DNA from: Bin80 sp965116685
Lineage (GTDB): Bacteria > Bacteroidota > Rhodothermia > Rhodothermales > Bin80
Length of the DNA stretch: 64,000 nt
Assembly (NCBI GenBank): GCA_965116685.1
Contig: OZ220707.1
Location: 868,001 to 932,000, forward strand
Reading direction: 5' to 3'
Below, piece by piece: positions 38,683 to 48,073 of this stretch (its first letter is position 1; each line of letters starts with the position of its first letter). Below the pieces are notes generated by a model. That model was not told the origin of the DNA. It saw only the letters and a program-made list of their open reading frames with translations, and did no database searches. Both the position numbers and the translations under genes were made by a program.

Positions 38683-39564
38683 ATGCCGGAGTTGATCTAC
38701 GGGATTGCCGGAAATACAGCAAAGGACGAGTTGTGGCCGCTCATCCAGCGATTAGTCGCCTGGATGGAGACGGAAGAGATCAACTATCAACTGCACACCC
38801 CTATTACTGAGGGCCTCCTGGAGCGTTCTTTTATATCTGCCGAGTGTGCAGAAAAAGTATCCTCGGATGCGCTCGCCGGCACAAGTAGTATTATTCTTTC
38901 CATCGGGGGAGATGGAACCCTTCTGCACACAGCCTTTGAAGTTGGTGGAGCTGGCGTTCCAATTCTGGGAGTCAACATTGGACATCTCGGATTTTTGGCC
39001 GATGTTGAAGCCAGCCGGATCCAGCACGCACTGCACTTACTGAATACTGATCAATACCAAATTGAACAACGAAGTGCCCTCAGCCTGACCGGCCCACATA
39101 CCGGCTGGGCCCTCAATGACATTGTCGTTACACGGCAGCCTGCAGGTGGCCTTGCAGCGATAGATATGCTGGTTGACGGCACCAAACTAAACCGTTACTG
39201 GGGAGATGGGTTGATTATTGCGACCCCGACTGGATCAACCGCCTATTCGCTGGCCGTTGGGGGACCTATCGTCATGCCTGGGAGCAATGTAATCCTCGTG
39301 AGTCCTGTCGCCCCGCACAGTCTGACCGTTCGTCCGATTGTGTTACCTGCACAATCAACCCTGACCCTGCAGCTGGCATCAAGCTCATCGGATTGTACGA
39401 TTGCTCTGGATGGGCGAACGCATCTCATTACTCAAAAGCAGAAGCCCTACACGATACGCCGGGCCGATCATTCCATCAAACTGGTCCGGCTTGAGGATAC
39501 GCATTATTTCGGTACCCTTCGATCGAAACTTTCCTGGGGAATGGGGGCCCAAATGATTCCATGA
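38683..39564 (+). CDS. nadK: NAD kinase
   Basis: Phosphorylates NAD to NADP. 293 residues with SIGGDGTLLHTAFEV (GGDGT catalytic motif), LGVNIGHLGFLADVE, LNDIVVTR, DGLIIATPTGSTAYSLAVGGPIVMP and VSPVAPHSLTVRPIVLP. The N-terminal segment is a little longer than the shortest members. ATG at 38683. The downstream lipoprotein gene overlaps by 4 bp, so the two are coupled. Confidence 0.94.
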   Translation: MPELIYGIAGNTAKDELWPLIQRLVAWMETEEINYQLHTPITEGLLERSFISAECAEKVSSDALAGTSSIILSIGGDGTLLHTAFEVGGAGVPILGVNIGHLGFLADVEASRIQHALHLLNTDQYQIEQRSALSLTGPHTGWALNDIVVTRQPAGGLAAIDMLVDGTKLNRYWGDGLIIATPTGSTAYSLAVGGPIVMPGSNVILVSPVAPHSLTVRPIVLPAQSTLTLQLASSSSDCTIALDGRTHLITQKQKPYTIRRADHSIKLVRLEDTHYFGTLRSKLSWGMGAQMIP

Positions 39565-40316
39565 GGGGCGCCGTCATACTGATTGTATTGATCATTACCG
39601 GATGTGCCGGCTCCCGCCCTGCTCTTGATCGGATTGATCCAGTTGAGGCCTATGAGGTCGAATCCGTGATGGATAGCGTTTGGGCTCATGCACTTCCCAT
39701 TTCCTTAAAAGCAAGGGGGGATCTATCCATGAAGACCCCGCTCTATTCGGGAACGTTGACAGCTGAGATCGCGCACCGCAGGGCCGACTCACTGCTTATG
39801 GTCTTCCGTGTCCGAGGTCTTAGCATAGAAGGCGGCCGTCTATTGGTCACGCAGGACAGCTTGTTTTTCTATGATCGATTTGCGCAGACATTACGCATCG
39901 CGGATAGTCGTCATCCAGCATTGCCAGCTTTATTTTCTGTTCAAAATGCAACTGAGCAGATGCTCGGCTACGTTCGCCCAATTCCAGGGACTCCCCTTCA
40001 ATTGGAGTCAACTCAGGATGGATTAGTCCTCACGGATTCCCTTGTGCACAGAACGTACACGGTTGATCCTGAATACTGGCGCACGGTCCAGATGACGCAA
40101 TATGATGCATCAGGAACACTTATAGAAGCCCTCTATTTCAGTGATTTCTTTGCGGTTGGTGAAGAATTCTTCCCACGCCAGATCATCTACCGGAACCCGG
40201 CGATGAACACGAATGCAATCCTGTATTATCAATCTCTTTCGATCAATGAACCCATTACTTCCATGTCTCTTGACCTGCCCGGTGGTGTAAATCGTGTTCT
40301 ATTACCGGAAGAATAA
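39561..40316 (+). CDS. DUF4292-like outer-membrane lipoprotein
   Basis: 251 residues. A short signal with lipobox (LIVLIITGC) indicates a lipoprotein. The rest is a LolA/LolB-like beta-sheet pattern: ISLKARGDLSMKTPLYSGTLTAEIAHRRADSLLMVFRVRGLSIEGGRLLVTQD, which fits the DUF4292/LolB-type family found in Bacteroidota relatives. A role in lipoprotein or lipid handling at the outer membrane is inferred only from the fold. Start in the ATGA overlap with nadK. Confidence 0.65.
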   Translation: MRGAVILIVLIITGCAGSRPALDRIDPVEAYEVESVMDSVWAHALPISLKARGDLSMKTPLYSGTLTAEIAHRRADSLLMVFRVRGLSIEGGRLLVTQDSLFFYDRFAQTLRIADSRHPALPALFSVQNATEQMLGYVRPIPGTPLQLESTQDGLVLTDSLVHRTYTVDPEYWRTVQMTQYDASGTLIEALYFSDFFAVGEEFFPRQIIYRNPAMNTNAILYYQSLSINEPITSMSLDLPGGVNRVLLPEE

Positions 40317-40361
40317 GTACAGACCTTTATCTTTAATCATTCCCTTGAATTTATCTCTCTC

Positions 40362-41780
40362 ATGCCAAATACTTTCGATGTCATTGTAGTCGGGACAGGA
40401 CCCGGCGGATATGAAACTGCAATCCGGGCTACACAACTCGGCTTCAAGACTGCGGTGGTTGAAAAAAATAAGTTGGGTGGGGTCTGCCTGAATGTAGGCT
40501 GTATTCCCACCAAAGCGCTTCTGAAAAGTGCAGAGCTTGTGTCCTATGCCAACAATTTGAGTTCTTATGGCCTGGAATTGGACGGAACGATTCGTGCCGA
40601 TTTTCCAAAAGTGATCGAACGCAGTCGAACGGTTGCCAAGAAAATGAATTCTGGTGTGCAGTACCTCATGAAAAAGAATAATATCGAGGTGGTATTTGGA
40701 CATGCGAAGTTGACCGGAAGCGGTGCATTAAGTGTCAGTCCATCTGTAGATATGGATGGTAAAAAAGTGGGGAGTGCGCGTAAGCTCAAGGCAAAGCACA
40801 TTATCCTCGCAACAGGGGCACGAGCCAGGGAGATCCCCCCTCTTCCGATTGACGGAGAAAAAATTATTGACTACAAGGGAGCGATGCTCCAAAAAACGCT
40901 ACCCGCCCGTTTGCTGATTGCCGGCGCAGGTGCGATCGGGGTCGAGTTTGCATACTTTTATCATCACATGGGCACAAAAGTGCATCTGGTTGAGCTTTTA
41001 GACCGCATTGTGCCGATTGAAGACGAGGATGTATCCAAACAGTTAGCCCGGTCATTCAAAAAAGCTGGCATCAAGGTCAGTACTGGTTCAACGGTTGAAC
41101 GTGTAGAAGAAGACGGTAAGACGCTCAAAGTGCATCTGAAAACCGCCCGGAAAAACGAAGTCATTGAGGTTGACCAGGTCCTTAGTTCGGTTGGGATTAC
41201 GGGAAATATTGAAGACTTGGGGCTGGAGGACGTTGGAGTCGAAACGGATCGTGGATTTATTAAAACGGATGGATTGTCCCGCACCAAGGTAAAAGGTGTC
41301 TATGCAATCGGGGATGTGGCCGGTCCGCCGTGGCTTGCCCACAAGGCGAGTCATGAGGGTATCCTCTGTGTTGAAAATATTGCCGGAAAAGAAGTCCATG
41401 CACTGGACAAGGAAAATGTTCCAGGATGCACCTATTGCCAACCTCAGATTGCTTCTGTAGGATATACTGAACATGCTGCCCGTGAAAAAGGGCTGGATAT
41501 CAAGATTGGTAAATTTCCCTTTTCTGCATCCGGGAAAGCTTCTGCGGCTGGACACACGGATGGTTTTGTAAAGGTGATCTATGATGCAAAATACGGGGAG
41601 CTTCTTGGGTGCCATGTGATCGGCCATGATGCTACGGAGCTCATCGCGGAGGTCGTTACTGCGCGTACACTGGAAACCACCTACCATGAAATCCTGGACG
41701 CGGTCCATCCCCACCCGACCCTGTCCGAAGCCATCATGGAAGCGACACGTGACGCACTGGGGCAGTCAATCAACATTTAG
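40362..41780 (+). CDS. lpdA: dihydrolipoyl dehydrogenase
   Basis: E3 component of 2-oxoacid dehydrogenase or glycine cleavage complexes, 472 residues. It has the FAD motif VVGTGPGGYETAIRATQLG, redox disulfide GGVCLNVGCIPTK, NAD motif IAGAGAIGVEFAYFYHHMG, YAIGDVAGPPWLAHKASHEG and the C-terminal catalytic pair AVHPHPTLSEAIMEA. No E1 or E2 gene is adjacent. 45 bp downstream of the lipoprotein gene, so it may share its transcript. Confidence 0.95.
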   Translation: MPNTFDVIVVGTGPGGYETAIRATQLGFKTAVVEKNKLGGVCLNVGCIPTKALLKSAELVSYANNLSSYGLELDGTIRADFPKVIERSRTVAKKMNSGVQYLMKKNNIEVVFGHAKLTGSGALSVSPSVDMDGKKVGSARKLKAKHIILATGARAREIPPLPIDGEKIIDYKGAMLQKTLPARLLIAGAGAIGVEFAYFYHHMGTKVHLVELLDRIVPIEDEDVSKQLARSFKKAGIKVSTGSTVERVEEDGKTLKVHLKTARKNEVIEVDQVLSSVGITGNIEDLGLEDVGVETDRGFIKTDGLSRTKVKGVYAIGDVAGPPWLAHKASHEGILCVENIAGKEVHALDKENVPGCTYCQPQIASVGYTEHAAREKGLDIKIGKFPFSASGKASAAGHTDGFVKVIYDAKYGELLGCHVIGHDATELIAEVVTARTLETTYHEILDAVHPHPTLSEAIMEATRDALGQSINI

Positions 41781-41969
41781 TTCATGTCCTGAGCTAAAAT
41801 AGTCGGAAAACTACGCAGTTCAAGGGATGCCTCGGACAAAGATCTCCGGTGATCCTGTCATTTGGCGTGGTAGCCCATGTGCTCGGAATCAGTGATCTAC
41901 ATGGTCGGAATGTGCATTTTATTTCAGTAATTCAAGGTTTTTTAGCAGATACTCCATAGGAATTTTTAG

Positions 41970-44192
41970 ATGAACTTTCAACAGCCAAAACCAGACTCAA
42001 AAAAATATTCAGACCTCATTAACGAGATTCAGAAAGGCGTAATCAAAATCCCCAAGTTTCAACGCGAGTTTGTCTGGAGTATAGATAAGACAGCCAAGCT
42101 ACTGGACAGCATTCTGAAAGGATATCCGATTGGTACATTTATTTTTTGGCAAACAGATGAACGAATTAATGACATTAAGAACGTTGGGAACTTGGAGATT
42201 CCCGATACGCCGGAAGGAAACCAAGTTCAGTATGTATTGGACGGACAACAACGTATTACCTCCCTTTTTGCTGCTTACCTTGGTGCTCGGATTCAGAAGA
42301 CGGGCGAAAAGACGATAACGGACTATAACAAGATTTTTGTCAATCTCGACAAAGATATAAGCGAAAATGACGGCCAGGTAATTACCGCCGAAACCACGGG
42401 GGAGAAAAATATATCGCTATCTGAAGTCCTGAACTTTAACTATGCCAAAGCAAAAGAACTTTCCGATGAATTCAGTGACGACGAATTAGATACTATCAAT
42501 GCATATTCAACGGCGTTTAAGACGTATGAATTCTCAACTGTAGTTCTTAGAAAGGAAGATATTGACTCGGCAATCGAAGTTTTCACTCGTATTAACACAA
42601 GCGGGCAAACACTTACATTGTTTGAAATCGTGTCTGCCAAAACCTATGATGAAGAGCAAGGGTTCGATATGCAGGCGAAGTGGGAAGACTTTATAAAAGA
42701 ACTTAAGGATATTCGGTATGAAGGTATATCGAGCACTGTAATTCTCAGCCTGCTTTCTCTTGTTCTAAGCCGAACTAAAGAATGCAAACGCAAGACCATA
42801 CTGGCTTTGGATAAGCAAGCGATAATAAATAATTGGGATGCGGCAATATCTGCCTTAAAGGATGAGGTTCTTGCAAAACTCTTCTACAATCCACATTCTA
42901 TGCCCGTAGACACCCTCAGAGCAATATTTTCCTCCAAATGAGAGGGTTTTGCAACAGGTTCGGATAGTATTGATTACTTCAGGACGACCTACCGAATACC
43001 TGTCTCCCAGATCTTGCCTTATGATGCTCTATTGGCTTCATTTGCGTATTTCTTCATCTTGAATGAAGGGAAACCGGGACCAATTCAACGGAAATATCTC
43101 GAAGAGTTCTTCTGGCGTATGTCGTTGTCTTATCGGTATTCAAGCTCTGCAGAATCACGGCTGGCACAGGATATAAGGCGGATTGATCTGATCTTGAAGG
43201 ATGAACGTCCTGATTACAGCGATATCAATGTTTATCTGGACTCCCCACAGTCACTGGTTGATGCAAATTTCAGTGCAGGAAACAGCTATTGCAAGGCTGT
43301 GCTTTGTCTATTGGCATACCAGGAGCCTAAAAACTTTCAGGATAATGGCAAAGTTATTCTTGATAATTCATGGTTAAAGAGAGCAAACAGCAAAAATTAC
43401 CACCATTTTTTCCCGAAAAAGTATCTGAAGAACAAAGGGCTTTCAAACGGTAACAGCTTGGTCAATATCACCTTTGTCAGTGATCATTTGAACAAAAGAA
43501 TTATAGGTGCAAGGGCACCTTCAAGCTATATTGGTGATTTCAAGGATGAGAACAGTGATATAAATAAAGCTTTGAACTCGCACTTTATTGATCTAGATGG
43601 ATTTGGGATTGAAAGTGATGACTACAAGGTTTTCCGGGAGGCTAGATCTAAGTTGATATTTGACGAGCTGAAGGCAAGGATTGAATTAAGTCGGGAACCT
43701 ATCAGTGACGAAGTACAAGAGTTAATCACGGCCGGTGAGAGTGGTACAGTCGAGTTTAAGTCAACGCTCCGTTATGACCTTCGAGAAAAATGCGTAAACA
43801 AAAAACTTGAGTATGTCATTGCAAAGACAATAGCTGCCTTTCTTAATAGCGAAGGAGGAAATTTGTTTATTGGTATTGATGATAATCAGAATGCCCTTGG
43901 GCTGTCAGACGATATCGAAAGCTTAAAAAAGAAAAATGTGGATGGCTTTGAACTACAACTTATTGAAGTAATCAAGAAATATATAGGCGGAAGTCACATG
44001 ACACATATAAAAATATCGTTTCCTATGTACGACGATGTTCAGGTCTGCCGGGCTCAGGTTGCGAAAAGTGGCCAACCAGTGTTTACGAAATTTGGCGAGA
44101 AAGAAGACTTCTTTGTTCGTTCAGGGTGCTCATCCCAGCCGCTAAGCCGTGAAGAGCAAAGTGCCTATGAAAAAGAACATTGGAGTAATTAA
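41970..44192 (+). pseudogene. DUF262-HNH-AlbA_2 fusion protein, interrupted by a MITE
   Basis: The two halves (to a TGA at 42939-42941, and again from about 42966) are in the same frame. Removing the 98-bp MITE and one GGAT restores SALKDSIDYFRTTYR. Intact length would be ~706 residues: DUF262/GmrS-like domain (IPKFQREFVWS, VLDGQQRITSLFAAYLG, FTRINTSGQTLTLFE), an HNH-like nuclease segment (NYHHFFPKKYL ... LVNITFVSDHLN), and a C-terminal AlbA_2/Schlafen-type domain (ESGTVEFKSTLRYD ... FLNSEGGNLFIGIDD). DUF262-HNH proteins include type IV restriction (GmrSD-like) and anti-phage enzymes, so a defence role is inferred. AT-richer than its neighbours, suggesting transfer. Confidence 0.82.
42864..42961. 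repeat. 98-bp MITE, copy 2
   Basis: Same length as the copy at 3582 and about 88% identical by eye. Ends GAGGTTCTTGCAAAAC (left) and GAACCTGTTGCAAAAC (reverse complement of right). GGAT flanks it at 42860-42863 and 42962-42965. It carries an in-frame TGA into the DUF262 gene while keeping the frame (102 bp net gain). Confidence 0.85.
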
Positions 44193-44237
44193 CGCCTGGC
44201 ATAAGAGGGGGCACCCCAAAGTTAGTGGGGAAACGGA

Positions 44238-45098
44238 TCAATTCAACTCCTGGCGAGCTATTTCTACATGAGTGACAAGCTTGGACGCCAACCTGCCGCT
44301 AAATATGCCGCGTACTGGGGGAAAATCTCTATAATCCCTACCGACTGCAACCTGGATGTGGCGCTCATCGCAATCTCCATCGTTGACGGGATCCACACCA
44401 AACCAGCCTGCGCCCGGCAACCAGCATTCAACCCATGCGTGACTCTCACTACGTCCGCCAGCATTACCGTCCGATCCAAGGTATCCCGACACATAACGAG
44501 ATGGAATGCCCCAACTCCGCAATATTGAAATCATCACATGAGCATAGTCTTGACACACGCCCCGACCACTTTCAAGTATGTGATCTATCGGCGACTGCGC
44601 TGTAGTACTCCCGGGCTCGTAGACAAAGGCCGCACGTAGCGCCGCTTTAAGTTCTTGGATGCTGTTCAAGGGAGTGTTGGCTTTCTCTATCCCGAATTCC
44701 TTCATGAATCGCTTCAACGTAGCGGATGAAGGCCGTGCGAAGCAGCTGGGTTGGAGCATTATCCACTGTTGCGGAGCCTGTATGGCAGCTTCGAGCGCGG
44801 CCCAGCTTAAGGTGCCGAGAGATTCAGGCAGCGGAGGTTGGGGAATCACATCAACCTCAGAGAGCGCACGGATATGAAGTTCGTGATGTGGGCTGGGACG
44901 ATCAAAAAAATGTCCCCGGTTACCATAAGGGCCGGTAAAAACAAAGATCGATCCCCCAGGATCAGTGCTCAGTGAAAAGCTGCGGACCAACTGGCGAAGA
45001 TTACGAGCAGGTACCAGAAAAAGCGTAATCACCGACCCAGTTACGGCACTTTCGTACGTAAATTTCAACTCGTGACGTATTGAGTAGCGAGCAGTCAT
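44238..45098 (-). CDS. transglutaminase-like protease-fold protein
   Basis: Start ATG 45098 (MTARYSIRHELKFTYESAVTG), overlapping the previous stop by 4 bp. An N-terminal beta domain (bacterial transglutaminase-like N-terminal region) precedes the papain-like core: GVCQDYAHVMISILRSWGIPSRYVSGYLG carries the catalytic Cys, SHAWVECWLPGAGWFGVDPVND the His and Asp. The family is always found with alpha-E and ATP-grasp genes, as here; the cluster is predicted to make or process a peptide-like molecule, unproven. Confidence 0.88.
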   Translation of the reverse strand: MTARYSIRHELKFTYESAVTGSVITLFLVPARNLRQLVRSFSLSTDPGGSIFVFTGPYGNRGHFFDRPSPHHELHIRALSEVDVIPQPPLPESLGTLSWAALEAAIQAPQQWIMLQPSCFARPSSATLKRFMKEFGIEKANTPLNSIQELKAALRAAFVYEPGSTTAQSPIDHILESGRGVCQDYAHVMISILRSWGIPSRYVSGYLGSDGNAGGRSESHAWVECWLPGAGWFGVDPVNDGDCDERHIQVAVGRDYRDFPPVRGIFSGRLASKLVTHVEIARQELN

Positions 45099-46063
45099 GA
45101 TGGCAATCCCTGCTCCAAGGGATAATCTATATATTCTGCAATGATGAGATCGTGAAGTGTGCGGCACTCTTCAGCAAAATCTCCCAAGAAACCCTGTGTG
45201 CCTGCACCCTCCGCGGAAGCTTGCAAGTTCGTCTCAATTGTGGCGGATAGACGCAGCATGTGGCGGTGTGGCGCTCTTCGCGGATACCGTCTACCCGCCG
45301 GGTCTATATCCGATAGCAAGTATTGAACGGACCGGGTCGCAAAACTCAGGGAACGCGGAACCTCAGGATTGGATATCAAAAATACCAGTGCACGCCCTGG
45401 CTGAATCACCATTGAGCACTCTCGGCAGTATGCCTCGTAGGCAGCGCACACGTCTAGCAGTCCTGCCCACATTTGAGATTTTTTATTTGAGGGACGGGAC
45501 CATGCTTGCAACAGGGCTGTCTGGAGCTGTAGCCGTTCGACAAAGCGGCCCAACTCAAAGAATCGCCACGCATTGTCCCTAGACATCCCGGCTTCAATGA
45601 CGCCGGATAAATGCCGCAGTCGGTCAACGACCCCTGCAGGCAGCCTATTGGGCCCTTGGGCCCAATACTCCGTAAAGTCGCAGTTTCGGAGCCATAAAAA
45701 GCCATCATTGAGACATGTCCAAACCCGGACCGGCAGCCACGGACGAAGCTGTTTAGCATTATCGCGTGCTGTAGTCCAACTCTGGATGATGGAATCTGGA
45801 TTTTCGGTGTCCTCAATCAGGTGAGCGGCAAGCGCAAAGGCATCGGGAACTAGAAAGGCTTCTGCATCACCAGTTTCCGTAGGAGATGTGGGAGGAGGCT
45901 GTGCCAATGCCGCATACAAGAGCTGCCAGCCGTGCGCCAGCACATCAGCAGGCGTATCAACCAGACGTGCAAGATGATGATCCAGCAGCCGTGCAGTATG
46001 CTCAGCACGCTCGAAATATCGGCCCATCCAGTAAAAATCCCCAGCGGCTCTAGCCAGCATCAC
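45095..46063 (-). CDS. alpha-E domain protein
   Basis: 322 residues, alpha-helical, with the family's N-terminal MLARAAGDFYWMGRYFERAEHTARLLD and repeated Arg/Glu-rich helices (FFELGRFVERLQLQ, AYEAYCREC). Function is unknown, but it is encoded with a circularly permuted ATP-grasp enzyme and a transglutaminase in many bacteria. Overlaps both neighbours by 4 bp, so the three genes are translationally coupled. Confidence 0.88.
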   Translation of the reverse strand: MMLARAAGDFYWMGRYFERAEHTARLLDHHLARLVDTPADVLAHGWQLLYAALAQPPPTSPTETGDAEAFLVPDAFALAAHLIEDTENPDSIIQSWTTARDNAKQLRPWLPVRVWTCLNDGFLWLRNCDFTEYWAQGPNRLPAGVVDRLRHLSGVIEAGMSRDNAWRFFELGRFVERLQLQTALLQAWSRPSNKKSQMWAGLLDVCAAYEAYCRECSMVIQPGRALVFLISNPEVPRSLSFATRSVQYLLSDIDPAGRRYPRRAPHRHMLRLSATIETNLQASAEGAGTQGFLGDFAEECRTLHDLIIAEYIDYPLEQGLPS

Positions 46064-47622
46064 ACATCCCTTTCTTTTTCGTTAATAATCCATAAGTCCT
46101 TGCAACCTCCGCCCTGACTCGAGTTGACGACCAGGCTTCCCTGGCGAAGTGCAACGCGACAGAGCCCTCCAGGCGCTATCCAGGTTTCTTTTCTTCCTCG
46201 CAGCACAAAAGGGCGAACATCCACATGGCGTGGCACTATCTTTCCGTCAATAAAGCACGGTGCACGAGAAAGTGCAAGCGTCGGTTGGGAAATAAAATTC
46301 GCCGGATCGGTTCGCAGCCGTTCAGCAAAATCCCTTTTTTCCTTTGCCGATGCATGTGGTCCGACCAACATCCCGTACCCCCCAGATCCTCCAACTTCCT
46401 TCACAACTAATTTGTCAAGATTTTCCAGTGTATATGTTAGTCCCTCAGGGGTCCGGCACAGGTACGTCTCGACATTGGAAAGAATCGGCTCCTCGGAAAG
46501 AAAATATCGAATGAGATCGGGTACGTAAGCATAAAGCGCCTTGTCATCAGCCACGCCGGTACCAGGAGCATTGGCGATTACAACGTTGCCCATCCTGTAT
46601 GCATGGAACAGGCCGGGTACACCCAAGAGGGAATCACTGCGAAAAGTCACCGGATCCAAAAAATCGTCGTCCACCCTTCGGTAGATTACATCAACTCTCT
46701 TGAGTCCGGTGACTGTTCGCATGAACACCAGACCATCATGTACTACCATGTCACGCCCTTCAACGAGTTCGGCGCCCATCTCGCCAGCGAGAAAGGCATG
46801 TTCGTAGTACGCTGAGCTGTATCGGCCGGGAGTCAGCACTGCTATCCGTGGGCTCTGTGTCCAAGTAACGAGTGAGGCCAGCTGGGAATAAAGTTGCCCT
46901 GGATATGGAAGAACCTCCCGCACATTATATGCCCGATACAGTCGCGGCATTACTTGCTTTATTGCAGCACGGCAGGCAAGCATGTAGGAGACGCCAGACG
47001 GTACACGGAGATTGTCCTCGAGGACGGAAAATCCATCACGAGTACGGACTACATCGGTGCCGCAAACCGACACATAGACATCGTGGGGAACCTTTGTGCC
47101 CAGCATCTCCATGCGGTATTGGGGACATCCCAAAACCAATTCGTAGGGTACGATACCGTCACGCAACGACCACCCTTTATGGTAAATATCCTTCAAGAAC
47201 AGATTGATCGCGTGCAAACGCTGTCGAAGCCCTTGGTCAATATGATTCCATTCAGAATCAGTTAGGACCCGCGGCACGCAGTCGATGGGAATAATTTGTT
47301 CAGTGACTTCTTCTTTACCAATGACAGTGAAGGTGATCCCCTCGTGAAGGAACTGCCGCCGAACGCTGTCCTGAAGCTGCATCAACTGCTCTGGCATGGC
47401 ATTGTTAAGCGCCGTGCCCAGTCGCTCCGCTATCGTCCGCGACGTCCCATCGTCGTGGAACATCTCGTCGCGAAAACAGCTTTCTATCGAATAATGAGAA
47501 AACCCCCCTTCACCAGCAACAGTGGGGCCAGCTACACTTGGCCTTACGCGATCGAAAGACAGGTGTGCCGTGGCGCTCAAATTATCCGGGATAGATGTGG
47601 TTGCCGTCACTGGAGTATCCAT
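46060..47622 (-). CDS. circularly permuted type 2 ATP-grasp protein
   Basis: 520 residues. FSVLEDNLRVPSGVSYMLACR, VLTPGRYSSAYYEHAFLAGEMGAELVEGRDMVV, RRVDDDFLDPVTFRSDSLLGVPGL and LVVKEVGGSGGYGMLVGPHAS are the signatures of this ATP-grasp family, predicted to form an amide-type bond with ATP. First gene of the ATP-grasp/alpha-E/transglutaminase operon. The ATG at 47622 gives ~60 extra N-terminal residues before the conserved YDEMF-like FRDEMFHDDG segment, so a later start is possible. Confidence 0.87.
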   Translation of the reverse strand: MDTPVTATTSIPDNLSATAHLSFDRVRPSVAGPTVAGEGGFSHYSIESCFRDEMFHDDGTSRTIAERLGTALNNAMPEQLMQLQDSVRRQFLHEGITFTVIGKEEVTEQIIPIDCVPRVLTDSEWNHIDQGLRQRLHAINLFLKDIYHKGWSLRDGIVPYELVLGCPQYRMEMLGTKVPHDVYVSVCGTDVVRTRDGFSVLEDNLRVPSGVSYMLACRAAIKQVMPRLYRAYNVREVLPYPGQLYSQLASLVTWTQSPRIAVLTPGRYSSAYYEHAFLAGEMGAELVEGRDMVVHDGLVFMRTVTGLKRVDVIYRRVDDDFLDPVTFRSDSLLGVPGLFHAYRMGNVVIANAPGTGVADDKALYAYVPDLIRYFLSEEPILSNVETYLCRTPEGLTYTLENLDKLVVKEVGGSGGYGMLVGPHASAKEKRDFAERLRTDPANFISQPTLALSRAPCFIDGKIVPRHVDVRPFVLRGRKETWIAPGGLCRVALRQGSLVVNSSQGGGCKDLWIINEKERDV

Positions 47623-48073
47623 TTTCGATACAATCCCATATTCTTAGCCAGATTTGTTGCAGGCTCCGGTTCAATATACTACAATTTTGCAGCATCGGCT
47701 ACGGTCCAATGGCCTTCCAAAGGCCCCCGACACTTGAGTTGGCGTGCCCTAATTGTTGTCATTTGCGAGATTCTCTGAAAATCATTTATGCAAGTATGGA
47801 TGATTTATGACAACCTCGGATACGTTGAGCCGGGCCGGAAGTCAGACTCAATGCTTATCACAACGTCAGTAGCAGTGATGCCGGTCCATAGAGATTTACA
47901 CAACCCTGACCGTCATTGTTCTGAGCAAGAACGGATCGAGTTCGGAATAGGACCACATACAATGAGCCTCTGGCATAATGTGTGCACAGACGGTGATCTC
48001 TTACTCAATATGGATGCGAGCCTCATTTCCGATCTTTTAGCTTCCAAGCTCCAGGTGGAGCTTGATGGCTAAA
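47623..48073. other. intergenic region, no confident gene
   Basis: 450 bp between the start of the ATP-grasp operon and the end of metG. The only open frame of note (47788-48072, +, 94 codons) encodes a Met/His-rich sequence with no recognised motif and no clear ribosome site. The ATP-grasp operon promoter should lie in the left part; no convincing -33/-7 pair was found. Confidence 0.4.

Noticed and set aside
47788..48072. 94-codon plus-strand frame as a new small gene
   Set aside because: No ribosome site, motif or neighbour relation; kept only as an intergenic remark.
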